Below, in pieces: positions 51,666-63,789 of a stretch of DNA of 64,000 nucleotides; the first letter of the stretch is position 1, and the number at the start of each line of letters is the position of its first letter. Source of the DNA: Mimachlamys varia. Lineage: Eukaryota; Mollusca; Bivalvia; Pectinida; Pectinidae. The notes under the pieces are model-generated. The model had not been told where the DNA came from. It searched no databases and worked only from the letters and a program-made list of their open reading frames with translations. A program made the position numbers and the translations under genes. The stretch spans positions 16,800,757-16,864,756 of the forward strand of contig OX392543.1 of the NCBI GenBank assembly GCA_947623455.1, written 5' to 3'.

Positions 51666-52609
51666 CATTTTGTATATCGTTCATACCAAACTGATGAATC
51701 TTATTCCTAATATTCATTAAGAAACTTTTTTTTCTTCTATATTCCATATCAATAAATGATTTAAACTTTTTCCTTCAGACGTTTTAATATTAAATCTACA
51801 TACCGGTATTGTTCCACAGAACTTTTAAATACACAATTAGACTAGTCGACTTACTCTCTGTTGATGCTTCTGCTAAGAGCATACCTTTCAGATATTAAAG
51901 TACCCACATTCACTAGCAGAACCATATCTTCCTGCAGAAATTTTAAAAAGACAGCTTGACTATTAACTTGCTCTATATTTGATATTTCTGCTAAGCACAC
52001 CCCCTCTGATATTCCTGGACACACATTCAATTGGAGTACCAGATTTTGTAACTGTCTGTCATACTAGATCTCATATATTTACATCAGTGATGGAGATACA
52101 CAGGTCGTTTGGGGGGAAATATTTATTAAAATATAGGATTACAGCATCACAGTGGACGATACAGGATGTCGGAGTACTTCAAGGTCTTACTAGACTAGCA
52201 TAACTGTATGAATTAGATATAGCATGTATATATATAGCACAGTAATGGTCATCTTCGCTAGCCAAGGGTTACGATCCGCACACTCATCTTCACCCTTGGC
52301 ATATATAGACCACATTTTGTAAATGCCGCGACGAGAATTTTCATTGGATGCAGCTAGGTCTGGCTGCGTCCAATCACAGCGCACCTTACATTCCATCACG
52401 CGCTCTTCTTATGGGACAGAAAATAATATAAACAAACATGGCACAGTGTCGATTGTGACATGAACCTTTACCGATTAAACATAGGAGAACAATATTTGCC
52501 GACACATTCACGGTAAGGGACCAATTATTAGAAGTGTAGTTTATATCCAAGGGACACAACGCACACCGACCGCTAGGTGGCAGACCCGGAAGCTTTCAAT
52601 TTTGCCATG
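51666..52609. other. No recognised gene
   Basis: 52255-52310 contains 'ccaagggttacgatccgcac' and 'cacccttggcatatata', an imperfect inverted pair related to the 'ggatatcgaggatg' family. Otherwise no gene is visible. Confidence 0.4.
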
Positions 52610-52670
52610 ACATATTCCAGGGGTGTAGATAACATAGGTGATCATAACCCCTGGATATCGAGGATGAGTA
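52610..52670 (+). repeat. Copy of the 'ggatatcgaggatg' repeat
   Basis: 'ccaggggtgtagataacata' and 'cccctggatatcgaggatg' match 15588-15640. The ends CCAGGGG and CCCCTGG can pair. Confidence 0.75.
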
Positions 52671-52939
52671 ATGGTAGGATCAAAACAGCATCTTCTTCTT
52701 TACATAATTGCTTCTCCATACCAATGAAAACCTTACAGGATAAACACATGCATGTACAGAGCAACAATATAGGCATTGTACTGTATATCTTCCGATGATT
52801 AAGAATATCGGATCTTCCGTAGGATTTATCAAATGGGTATCAAAGTTTTGTTTTTGCAAGGGTTTACTTAGTATCAATATAGAAAGAAAACTTCATTAAC
52901 ATTATTTTCATTAAGAATAATGTGACCATCTTCCTTAGA

Positions 52940-53260
52940 GGCTTATCATAGGTGTCAACCTCTGAAAATTCCAATGAATGAGGGAGATCTCCCTCATTCC
53001 ACATTTCCAATAAGGGAGAAAGTGTGTGAAATACAACTGAAATTACATTGCTCAATTTGTCTCTCTCTTTTTATGTACCAAAACAACAAAAAGTATTCAC
53101 ACCTGTTATGGTCATTACACACCCCCTGCTGTAGCTAGGATACAATTTGACCATAGGACGTTGATTTTGATTTTGTTTAAGTTTGGGTTCAAATGAGGGG
53201 GATTTGTCAATTTTGGTCCAAATGAGAGAGTTTACATCATAACAGGGAGGGTTAACAGGT
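52940..53260 (+). repeat. Dispersed repeat, second copy at 58328-58600
   Basis: 'gtgtcaacctctgaaaattc', 'gagggagatctccctcattc', 'aagggagaaagtgtgtgaaa' and 'tatggtcattacacaccccc' recur in the same order in VPS25 intron 2. Confidence 0.85.
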
Positions 53261-54091
53261 ATGACCTATGTAAAGAGACCATGTTTGTTGGGCATCTACG
53301 GTTAATGTTTATGAGATTTTATTGTGAAAAGAATCCTATTAAGAACCCACATTTTGGATTAATATAAATGTTTGTAAAAAGCACTTTCTTTTTTTCAATC
53401 ACAGTATGTGTTAACACATGAAGTCACACACAAAATTATGATGTTTGTGTTCATTGCGTATAATGAACACAACACTGCAGTTATGTCGATATGAACACAT
53501 TGACAGAAATACAAACGATTTTAAATGAATACTGTACAATAGGTTAAACTGACTCGTACATTACTTATTTCCAAATTTATAAATATTGATATTCACATCT
53601 TCCATACATTAACACTGTAATGTGTTGGCAGTCAGCTATCTAATTAATGACATTGCTGGCTAGAGAGCGTGTCCCAGGGATAATACCACATTACTGGAAA
53701 AGCTATAGCTAATATTCCTACGTTGTTACAAAAATTTGTAATTCTTCTAACATCATATATGAGTTATGACATCCATGACTTTTGCATCAAGATCTCTATT
53801 CATTATCACTGGAACTGCATTATCACATTGAACAAATATATTGCTTTTATATTTCAATCCAGAATCCATCAAAACTTCTGCAAACAGAATCATTTCAAAT
53901 TTCTTCATATCTCTTCCCTAGGTTCCCTGCTCATAAAACTTTCAATTTTGTAAAAGATATTTCTGAAGATAAGAAAGAAACTTTACAAGTTCTGGTGGAA
54001 CACAATCTGCTGAAACAGGTGAAGATAGCACTTTTTTTGCTAAAGTACATGTTCAATTTAAGATTCCTACTCAGGCCAAAAGTCTTAGGTC

Positions 54092-54204
54092 TCAGAAAAA
54101 CTTGACACCATCACTGCCATCAAACGACATCAACTCAGCAAGTTCTTGACTTTCCAGTGATTTGAGGGCACGTATAAGTAACCAATTCTCCAGTCCATGG
54201 AACT
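54092..54204 (-). CDS. VPS25: VPS25 exon 6 and stop
   Basis: Encodes FHGLENWLLIRALKSLESQE and ends GSDGVKFF then TGA. Acceptor CCCATTTCAG. Confidence 0.95.
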
Positions 54205-57200
54205 CTGAAATGGGAACAAAAGCGTGTATTATCTTCTAAAAACAAGAGGAACCTGCATATGATATTTGAGAAAGATCCATCCAGTACTTCTCAAGTTATA
54301 ACTTTAACAAAAATTGTTTTAGGATGGACGACGAACAACAGACACAGTGTGATTTGAATAGCCCACCATCTGATAATGGTGGGCTAAAAATTCAGTTTGG
54401 AAGTAATTATATATAGTGATATGGAAGATATAATTTTTACACAAACAACATATAATTAATTTTCCATTGATTGTATGCAGAATGCGGCTTTCTGATTGGT
54501 TGAGATTTTCTTTCCATACCTCTATGAGAAACAAATCCAAAAATGGTGCGAAAAATGTGACGTCACAATATGGCAATTGACGTTGCGTATTGATTTGTAA
54601 AAAATAATCTGTTGGTAGATCAGTCAAATTATACATAAACATGTTTCAAATTTGAAAATAATTTTCAACAATTAATTATAAACGTTGATGTCAATTATTT
54701 TTTTATTTTCATAGGGTCATGAAAAATTTTGCTTGCAAACTTTTGTAAGAATTTATTACACGTTTTCATACAATTTGCAAACAAAATCAATGCTTAAACA
54801 TATTAAACATGTCGCCATATTCCCAGATTGACTGGGGCCTTGTTTAGCTATGTATGACAGAGTAAGTAATTTGTAGCTGTTCCTGTACTAGAACTTTTTT
54901 TCATTTTTTTAAGACTCCCTCCATTCATGATCTATTATGGTTTAGTTTAGTGTATATTATTTGCCTTTAACGTTTTGGTTAATCAGCATATCATTAGATC
55001 ACTTACTAGGTAATATCATGCCACAGATTATTGAAAGATATTGCGACCTTAATTTTTTTTACTTTCAAATAAATCGCCTTCATGAATTTCCTGACATATT
55101 CAACATTATATTTAACCTTATATCTAACCTTCACACCCTCTGAACATTTTGTACTTATCTATGCAGAATATTTCATTTAATCATTTTTCTCCTGTAAGCA
55201 ATGATGCAGCAGTTTCAGGATAAGTAGATTTGACCTGAATTATTTTCTTTTCTATTCTTTTTTTTCTTTCTTTTTTGAACAATCACTGAGGTTTAATTTC
55301 ATTGAAAAACATTATTTCAAAGTGATCATTAGTTATTTTGCCGAAAATGTGTATTTATCTGAATACCATGGTATTTCATTTTGACAGAAGAGGAAAATCC
55401 TTTTCTTATCTGTATACAATTGTTAGTGATTAGAAAATTCCTTCCTTGTGGATCATACATGGTGTAGAAACACTGAGGCTCTCTATAAAAGATATATCAT
55501 TTATAAAACTGACCTGTTCCTTCAGACTCCTCTCCTTCAGTCAGCTCAAAAAGTGTACACACCGTGTTGTTCATACTGCGACTGCAGATCTATCAAAGTA
55601 CGAAGAAAAGGCAATCCTAACTTTACATATAGGCAGAGAGCAGGATACACGGGGATGACGGGGATGACAGGGATGCGATTATCATCCCTGAAATTTCATA
55701 ATAAACTATTCCAACCTGTGAGTATCTCAGGGATGACTGAGTTAAAGAGACATGATTACTTAAAGGCCAAATATACGTAACTTTCAGCAAAACTAGAAGT
55801 GAAAATCAAGCCTAATGACATATTACATTTATAGATTTAGTTTATATAAACTGATATCAGCAATAATATTCAAGATGAATTCTTATGTGGTTACCGGTAC
55901 CGCAGCAGTTGAAACTTGGTATTTGTAAACACGCGTCCATTTTGAACTGTCTAATAGTTTCAGTTTGTTGTTGAAGTGAGCCCCACCTGAATTATTTTCA
56001 ATTCTTTGGATTTTTCTGTCAAAGAGTTTTCTTGTTAGTTACCGCTCAGGTTTACTTCGTTTTTAGACATATTTTTGCATGGTTATCAATTTTTTTTCAC
56101 AATTTCTCAGAATCTCGAAAAAATTTCCTGAAGTTATGTATATTGAGCCTTTAAAATGTGATTTTACTACATGTAAGTTATCATCAACACAGCAATCCAT
56201 TACGTAAGGTTTAATCAACTTACAATAACATAGGATGATTTCGTAATTAATGTGCAAAAGTGTTTTATTACCATAATCTCTTTCCTATTTTCTGACACCC
56301 AAAAAGAATAGAAGCAAAAGAGCATCTAAGTCTCAAATTAAGTATATCAATATAAATTATAATTGTATAATTTCTTATAAATCCTTAAGAGCTCCCTCAG
56401 TACCTTGTTTAAAATATAGACCGGCTTTTCTGTAATTTGACTCGTAAGTTTCTGTTAAAGAGCATTTGACAACATAAGATACTTTTAAAGGTCCTAAACA
56501 AATCAATGTGAAAGAAACATCAATTTTATTTTACTTATATATAAAAGTATGAAATGAAGGCTCATTGGCTATAGGGTCCACCTAGCAACAAGCTAATATT
56601 CTTATAAGTGGATTTCCAATGTTAATTCTTGCCCCAAGTCTACTGATATAATTATAATTTACCCAGCTGTATATAAGTTTTCCCCATTCCTCTGGAGTTC
56701 TCCACATCACAAGACATTGGTTCTTAGTCTTGATATCGGTCCACTCCAAGTGTCCTGTAAAACAAGAGACGTAGATGATTAGAGAAACCTTAGCACAGCC
56801 ATACTAGAACAGACAGTCTTTGATTACCTGGATATTACTATACTACCAGATCGTAAGATTTTAATTAAGAGTTTCCAAGCTGTACAAGCTTTTCTTCCCT
56901 TAGTTTGAAAACTTGAAATCAGATATCCGAGTGATCAAAATAATTTTAGCTCACCTATCCCAAAGACCAACTTGTCAAAATGAATTTATATACTGCGGTA
57001 CAGTGCCCGCCGTCAGTTCAGCATCAACTTTTCCGTTTAAACAACATATATGTAGCAGGTACATGTTTTATTGTTAAAGAGTTTACCTAAAATGTGTTTA
57101 TAAGAATATATGTAGCATTGATATTATCCCCGTTCATCAAATGTTTATGTAACTTACTTCATCCGTGAAAGTATCGTCTGTATTACTGAAGTAATGTATA

Positions 57201-60200
57201 CGTTTTGTGTGCATTCATTTCATTTTTATTCTACTCTGTTATTGTAGTGTCGGAGTGGTCAGTCTGTAATGTTACGTCATGTAGTGTCTGTTATTTCATT
57301 GGTTGTTTTTCTTGGGTGATTAGCCCTATACAGGACCTGACCAATTAGCTGTATGTAATTTAATTATACATGTAGACATCAAATTTGTTACAATCTTTCT
57401 TCACATATCCCAAGTTTGTTACAATCTTTCTTCACATATCCCAAGTTTGTTACAATCTTTCTTCCCATATCTTAGTGATTGAATTGCATACAATCATGAA
57501 TAGATTTTATTTTGAGGCTACAAGAGGACATCAATACCGTGTTCACCCTACCTGTTTTTCTCAGTTCTTCCATTACTGTCAGGATACCATCCATGGACAG
57601 CTTGCCTACCAGTAGTTAAGGTTAAAATAATCTGATGAAACAGAACTTCAACAGAACACAAATGTTGGTATTCTTAGTTAAAACCTATTTAAACAAAAAC
57701 ATGTACTTACATCAGTCGCACTGGGTTTTATTTGTCACCGATAGCAATGTCATTGTGTATTACAGGACCAGTTCTAACAACATTTGCTAAATATACAACA
57801 TTGTGTTTATTAGACTTTCATGACCTGATATAAAAATGAATTTGTTACCATTTTAGTATCCTTGTTATTAAATTGATGTTTTGTAACAAAGTTTCAGTAA
57901 GAGTAATACACTGCTGAAATATAAACTTAATAAATTGACCAACTTTAACTGATTTATCCATTTTATAAAAGTAGTTTTCTTTCTCAATCTGGCAAAATGG
58001 AGGGAGAAATCTTTTATAATTCTTGTCAAGCGTAACTAAGGATACGGTTGATGGTTTTGTTGTTGAACAGTGGCGAGTTCTGTGACTCTCTCACATCAAT
58101 GCTGTAGGTTTTCTGCTGGCGAGTGTAGGACAAAACCAGGGAACACCAAGCTTCAATCTGTTTCTTCCGAGTTTCAATGTTAGGCTGGATCCTACAGTCA
58201 AAAAAAAAGAGTCAAATATAGTTGTTACTTACAACATCAAATGCCTTGAAGTGGTCTGAATTGTTTATCTGATGTGTTTTCTAGATGTGACCTTCAAATT
58301 TGGCAAAGGAACATGTGTAACAAGCATAGGTATGTCCACCTCTGAAACATCCAATGAAGGAGATCTCCTACTTTCCACACTGTCAATGAGGGAGAAAGTG
58401 CGTGAAAAGTGACTAAAACTGAATTACTCAATTTGTCTTTCCCTTATTGTGTATCAAAATAACTTCACAAAGTATTTATTTGATCCAGATACACCTATTA
58501 TGGTCATTACACATATCCTGCAGTAACTAGGACCTCATTTGACCACAAGAGTTTTGAGTTATTGTGGGTTTGGACTTGGGTATGAACAAGACAAGGCATA
58601 ATAGTGAAGATCTGAAAGTGTTTGTCAGTGGGACTCAAATCTCTGACCCTCCACTCTAGATCTACAATCCGATACTTAAATGCAAAGCTAAAACGAAATT
58701 CCCTACAGCTCATGTTTGTAAGACATTCTCTAAATAATGCACATCTTTAAGCTATAAATAGTAATTTATACAAACAAACATCAGTAGAGTTGAGAGTATA
58801 GGTCATGATCACCTCACTAGTCTTGACTAGTGGGGATTTCCCTTTCTACAAGTGTATGTCAAGGGGTAGTGTCTGGCTAAGCTAGAGACCAAAGGGACAA
58901 TTCGAACCTAAGTGTTGACAGCATAAATTTTTCATTTCTCCTTCCTACAAGAAAATTAGTGCTGTTGACCACTCAAATGGTAGAACTATATATCTAGAAG
59001 TTACAGTGTAGGAGAATGAGATGCTTCCTCAGAAATACCCAGCCGAGGTCGCTAGTTCAAACTTTAGCAGTGGCTGTTTATTTTTTACAATACTAGTACT
59101 CCTTCCTATTACACATCCATATATATAATATCAAATAGTTTATCTTATTTTCTATAAGACTATATCAAAGTATGGAAAGTTTGTTGCTGCCAAGAAAGCA
59201 TTCAGTAAAGTTTACATCAAAACCAAAGTATATGTTTTGGCAAAGAGAACATTCTGTGCGTGACTATATATATGACCCTATACAAAAAAGGATGCAAGCT
59301 CTCATGCCTGTTCAACACTAGATAGACTGGCTCTCATGATCACTGGACTGCAACAGTGTAAAAGATGTTCATTGATTAGGTTGCCTTAAAAATGTCAGTT
59401 GTGGCCAAACCTCTTAAAATAATGGTCTATTGTTGATGTCTATATATATGTAATGATATTAAATCAAGTATACATTGTAGATATACCTTTCCTTATTTCA
59501 TTTATTAATTACATTTAGCGGAAAAAACACAGAATCTTTATAAACAGCCCAACTTTTGTCGTAAGTGTTTTCATTTATAAAGGAAAATGTCTCTGCCACC
59601 TACATGTAGCTGATGAGCAGTTTCCAGGAACACAGATTCAAAATTAAAATGACCTGGGCCCCAGGTGTCCTCTCGTGAATGCAAGTTGAAACAGTCAAAA
59701 AGTTGAACCCAAAATACATCAGGTACAGATCTGAACAAAGGATGGCTTCTGAAAACTCTGGCGCATGTAGTTTGGAGTGTTCTGGATGTACAGTATCTAA
59801 CAACTAGCCTGAGTTTCCTCTGTCTCCAGCTATCTGGTCATAGTGCATTGTCATATTAAAACTTGGAATTTGCTGATACCAAACAGTATCAGGGTAGTGA
59901 CTAATCATCAAAAGACATGGTCCTGAGAAATCTTTTGTTTTCAGCCCTGATCAGTAAAGTTTGCTGATTAGTCACCCAATGGCCTACTATAACTTCCAAG
60001 GTAACAATATAATGACTGCCCAGGAGGGAAATCTCGAACCTTTGAAACCTGAGGACTCGACTGACAGAAAGTATGAGCTGTTGGTGATAATCAGAACGGA
60101 TTTGGATCAACAATCCATTTATCAATATACATGTGTATGCGAGGTATGTGTTCTGTTAAATGCAATTTTTGATTTCAGCATCTCAAAAACTCTTAGCCTT

Positions 60201-60760
60201 AAAACGCTGTCGGATAATTCAACGCTTTCATACAAGAATGTGCTTTGGCCCCACAACAGACATCTATCTGTCAAAATGTCCAAGTCTAGTGTTAGTACAT
60301 ACTTGAATATAAGTATAACCAAAACTACAAACTGTAAATACAACGCAGCAGACTTTTGCTACTGTAGTGTACATGTAGTTTGCATTATTTATTGTTTCCA
60401 ATATATTCTAATTCAATTTAAATCAAGCGAACAGTGGATTTGAAGCTTTGTCCATAGCTCAGTCCAAGTGTGTTCGTTTACCTTGGGCAATTGCTGTACC
60501 AGACCCGTTACGCGAATACAGCAATGGCCCTCTAGAACTGGACAAAGTGAAAGTTGACAAATGTCAGATATTTGATCGTCTGACATCCAGGACTACGAAA
60601 TCACCATACATTTAAACTTTGTGGATGCAAAATTGTGAGAGAGTGAAAGTTAAACAATAATTAGTGACGTAGTTAAATAAATCTTTAGAATCAAGACTCA
60701 ATCAACTTACGTGAAGAAAGGAGGAAACTGATACTGCCATGGCCATTCTATATCCGCCAT
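54092..60760 (-). CDS. VPS25: VPS25, ESCRT-II subunit
   Basis: Coding exons on the minus strand: 60760-60711, 58191-58046, 57605-57552, 56754-56663, 55589-55514, 54204-54092. All phases agree and the product is 176 residues, the same length I recall for human VPS25. ESCRT-II acts at endosomes in sorting ubiquitinated cargo into multivesicular bodies, and VPS25 recruits the ESCRT-III subunit VPS20/CHMP6. Hallmarks are MADIEWPWQYQFPPFFT at the N-terminus, QPNIETRKKQIEAWCSLVLS (19-38), SPLFNN (56-61), MEELRKTGHLEW (77-88), MWRTPEEWGKLIY (100-112) and EFHGLENWLLIRALKSLE (140-157), ending GVKFF. It is made of two winged-helix domains in the known family. The exon 5 start at 55589 follows a less usual TTTGATAG acceptor, chosen because it alone keeps the frame and gives the expected length. 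Confidence 0.95.
54265..54390. repeat. End of a dispersed bivalve-type repeat with a short hairpin, in VPS25 intron 5
   Basis: 'ggatggacgacgaacaacag' is followed by the hairpin 'tagcccaccat...atggtgggcta' (11-bp perfect arms, 54359-54386). From memory this ending is frequent in bivalve repeats. Confidence 0.65.
55514..55589 (-). CDS. VPS25: VPS25 exon 5
   Basis: Encodes ICSRSMNNTVCTLFELTEGE and ESEGT. NN.V.TL.ELT matches the family. The start is set by frame and length, as the alternative AG sites nearby are out of frame with exon 4. Confidence 0.85.
55640..55745. mobile_element. TTAA-type MITE copy, in VPS25 intron 4 side of exon 5 flank
   Basis: 'ggggatgacggggatgacag' precedes 'atcatccctgaaatttcata', 'ataaactattccaacctgtg' and 'tctcagggatgactgagtta'. 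The central part matches 22041-22131. Confidence 0.65.
55855..56150. repeat. Inverted copy of 37440-37800, in VPS25 intron 4
   Basis: 'gcgtccattttgaactgtct', 'ctttggatttttctgtcaaa' and 'ccgctcaggtttacttcg' are reverse matches to the other copy. Confidence 0.75.
56663..56754 (-). CDS. VPS25: VPS25 exon 4
   Basis: Encodes HLEWTDIKTKNQCLVMWRTP and EEWGKLIYSW, the start of the second winged-helix domain. It ends in phase 0. Confidence 0.95.
57378..57475. repeat. Three tandem copies of a 32-bp unit, just downstream of VPS25 exon 3
   Basis: 'aagtttgttacaatctttct' plus 'tcacatatccc', three copies, within intron 3. Confidence 0.9.
57552..57605 (-). CDS. VPS25: VPS25 exon 3
   Basis: A 54-bp exon encoding KLSMDGILTVMEELRKT (67-83), matching KLPVESIQIVLEELRKK of the family. 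Confidence 0.92.
58046..58191 (-). CDS. VPS25: VPS25 exon 2
   Basis: Encodes residues 18-65, from IQPNIETRKKQIEAWCSLVL to SPLFNNKTIN. Acceptor GACTGTAG, donor GTATCC. Confidence 0.94.
58328..58600 (+). repeat. Second copy of the 52940-53260 repeat, in VPS25 intron 1
   Basis: Same ordered phrases as the first copy, including 'ggagaaagtgcgtgaaaa' and 'tatggtcattacacatatcc'. Confidence 0.85.
58740..60700. other. VPS25 intron 1, no second gene recognised
   Basis: 59050-59080 has 'gaggtcgctagttcaaactt', a B-box-like phrase that may mark another tRNA-derived SINE. The 160-residue plus-strand open frame at 59961-60443 has no domain I know and is not called. Confidence 0.4.
60711..60760 (-). CDS. 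VPS25: VPS25 exon 1
   Basis: MADIEWPWQYQFPPFF plus two bases of Thr17, then a GTAAGT donor. The ATG at 60760 is the first in the likely transcript and fits the family start. Confidence 0.94.
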
Positions 60761-60939
60761 GATAGCAAAAATGCCGCTGATACCGTTACAAATAAATTAA
60801 AATGGCATAATAGTATCTATCATAATACAATAGTTATTAGTATAGTCAGTTTCAGATATATATTTTGTCTTCATCAGAACACACTTTCTTGCATATATAC
60901 TAAGTCTATAAGGTCAATATTTTATTGTTAGTGCTTAAG

Positions 60940-61013
60940 CGACAGCACCGGGTTGTAAACTTCCGGTATGACAGATAATCTGTGCTAGAAGAAAAAGCGA
61001 AGTCGAAGTAAGT
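60940..61013 (+). promoter_or_regulatory. Probable divergent promoter and first non-coding exon of an unseen plus-strand gene
   Basis: The sequence 200 bp upstream of the VPS25 start contains 'acttccgg' (60959-60966), an ETS/GABP-type site common in shared housekeeping promoters. It is followed on the plus strand by 'gaagtcgaa' and a perfect GTAAGT donor at 61008. No coding exon follows in the window, so a gene here would run off the right edge. This is inference. Confidence 0.35.
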
Positions 61014-61374
61014 ATTTTCATCCATTTTACTGTTCGCTGTGTCGTTTTTATTACAAAGTTGTTATACTTTGGTTACCCGGAATAATTTTTGTCTAGAAAT
61101 GCCCACAAAAACTCACCGGATTGATGATCTTAGAAATACGTGACCCAAAAACTGACAGTTTCACCTCGATTGAACTCCCAACATTCGACAGCTGATCATA
61201 ATCAGGACGCTTCTAAGTGTTCATAAATGCACCGAGTCTTTCGTATCTTTATCTGTTGTATTAACCAAAAGTTCCATTTCTGAACGAAACAATGTGGGTA
61301 TTTATTGGGCTGGGTAGATGTAATATTCCCTTTTGTTTAATCCAGTTATTGAACATTTCTTTTAGTATTATACA

Positions 61375-61690
61375 TTTGTATATGTCAAAGGTCAACTAGA
61401 TCTATGGCAATTGGATTATAGAGGAAGGAAACCGCTTCTGTGGTAAAGACAATTTGGTTGGTGCACTGGGACCATTCTTGCGACGTGTGAGAATGAAGCT
61501 AAAAATTTGTTCTTAAGGTTGTGTAGGGTTGATTATCGCGTACAGTGACCATGCATGCAGAGAGCTCATTTGTTTGAGTGCACGTGTCTGTCTTAAGTTT
61601 GAAAGCTAGCTCCCAGGTTCAAACCCCTGTCTTGCCATGTGTTTTGTCTTTCTCCTGTTACATTTCCATCATGTATATAGATAATTTAAT
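61375..61690. repeat. Possible tRNA-derived or dispersed repeat
   Basis: 'gtggtaaagacaatttggtt' and 'cccaggttcaaacccctgtc' (B-box-like) suggest SINE sequence, but no second copy is in the window to confirm it. Confidence 0.35.
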
Positions 61691-61904
61691 CAAGTAAACT
61701 ACTCAGCTAAAAATATACAGTACAAGATTAATAGATAAGTTTATTGCATTACCTGCAGAAACTGCTTACACATTAATAAACAACAGTAGATAACACAACC
61801 GGCATCACTATAAGCCTTCCCCCTGGACCTACATGATTAGCAAAATAATTTTACCGAAGACCTATAGGGTATATACACTGTATGTGCCGGTCTCTCTTAA
61901 AAGC

Positions 61905-62640
61905 GTCCACAAGCATCTTCAAGCGTCTTCAAGCGTCTTCAGAAAATTTCTTAAAAAATACTAAATAAAGTAAGCGACATCAGAAGACATGTTGATAATA
62001 TGATCATAATACACCTCTATACCAAATTTTAACCCAATATTCGAAAAATTGACCGAGTTATGACGATTTTAATGTTTACGATAGGCGGGGTGGCACGTGT
62101 GTAACCGTTTAAAAAGCGTCGCCAGATTATAACTTCAAAACCACTGAATAAAGTAAGCGACATCAGAATATATGTTGTTACTATGATCATAATAAACTTA
62201 TGTGTCAAATTTCAACCAGATATTCGAAAAATTGAACGAGTTATGGCGAATTTAATGTTTATGATCGATTGTGTGGCACACGTGTGTAACATACTGCAGA
62301 GTTTTAAAAAAAGCGTTGCCAGACAATACCTATAAAACTTCTGAATAAAGTAAGCGACATCAGAAAATATGTTGTTAGTATGACTATATAATAATGCACC
62401 TCTACACCAATTATCAACTTAATATTCGAAATATTGACCAAGTTATTTCGATTTTATTTTTACGATCGACGGCGTGGGAAACATACATGTACATTTATAT
62501 ATGAATAGAAATCAACATATCAAAAATGGTCTACAGACTATATATCTAAAATCATTTTTATAAAGTAAGATATATGTTATGATGTTGACTTTAATACACC
62601 TGTATTTCAAGTTTCAATTTGATTTGTGCGAAAATGACTG
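61905..62640. repeat. Satellite-like tandem repeat, period about 185-195 bp, close to four copies
   Basis: Each copy has 'aataaagtaagcgacatcag', 'atgttgttactatgatcata', 'aatattcgaaaaattgaccg' and 'gagttatggcgattttaatg'. The last copy is the most diverged. Confidence 0.88.
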
Positions 62641-63147
62641 AGTAACATGGATTTAATGTTTGATTATGAAGCTAAATATTTACGGCTTGGCACATATGTG
62701 TACGTACAGGTATACTCTATATATGTAGGGCTTCGCACAGATGAACGCACAGTAAGGCCAGATCAATTGCTATGTAAACACTTAACACCTACCTGTGAAA
62801 GATCAATGAGTTATGTTTTATGGGAGACGTAGTATATGATTATAAAATAAAACATCTTAATTTAATATTTGACTATATCACCACGGACTTATTAGATATC
62901 ACGGACTTATTAGATCTATTAGATGCTATCTAAGTCCAGGGTTATATCAAACTCTAATCTATGAAACATATGGGCAAGCATTCAGTAAAAGAAATTAGTT
63001 GTGACATCTGTCAGTAAAAATTAAAAGGGTCTCAAATAAATATATATGTATTTGAATAAGTTTAAGCACGGACTTAGAATTGTCTTTCTGATTGTATAAG
63101 CCTAAATCAAGCAACAGAAGTATTTACAAAGTTATTGCTGGAAAATG
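62641..63147. other. No recognised gene
   Basis: 'cacggacttattagat' is repeated at 62882-62920 and 'ctaagtcc' words are scattered, but there is no ordered element. Confidence 0.4.
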
Positions 63148-63485
63148 TAAAATTTGTGAAATAAAACAATTGATCAAAGTATTTATATTTGACTTGTATT
63201 TTTAATTCTTTATATTGTTGGCACGTCAGAATTCAACATCTGCAATTAAAAAAAAGTTCAATTTATATCGTTCAAAAAGCCCATCATGAAATACTAATAC
63301 ACTGTAGTATATACATAATGTATTATAACATGTGGACACGAAAAGCAATATGTAAAATTTGTGAAATAAAACAATTGAAATATTCATATTTGACTTGTAT
63401 TTTTTATTCTTTATATTGTTGGCACGTCTGAATTCAGCATTTGCAAAGAGAAAAAGAACAAATTTCAATTTATATCATTCAGATT
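63148..63485. repeat. Direct duplication, copies about 204 bp apart
   Basis: 'aatttgtgaaataaaacaat', 'ttgacttgtattttt' and 'tatattgttggcacgtcaga' occur at 63150-63240 and again at 63355-63445. Confidence 0.88.
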
Positions 63486-63692
63486 GTCCATGCTTATAAA
63501 TAATGTTGGTCTCTATATAATGTATGTTATTACAGGGACATATACGTCCCTGGTTGTTATACCACGTGGACATGAAAATATCAGTGTTTACTCTCTATTT
63601 CTGTTCTTTCCTAAATATATCCATGTATATATATGCTTTATTGCTCTCATTTCGGTCCCTGGTTCCCCCTATCATTTCATGTTATACATACA

Positions 63693-63789
63693 GTTACGTG
63701 CCAAAAGTCTTTCAATTTTTTTTTATTTTGCTATATATTCTTTGTATTTCCATCTTTTTTTCAATTTGAAAAGACTTTTGGCACGTAAC
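63693..63789. mobile_element. 97-bp hairpin MITE
   Basis: The left arm 'gttacgtgccaaaagtcttt' and the right arm 'aaagacttttggcacgtaac' are reverse complements. A T-rich loop lies between them. Confidence 0.85.

Noticed and set aside
59961..60443. 160-residue plus-strand open frame
   Set aside because: No recognisable domain, lies in VPS25 intron 1 and lacks flanking gene signals.
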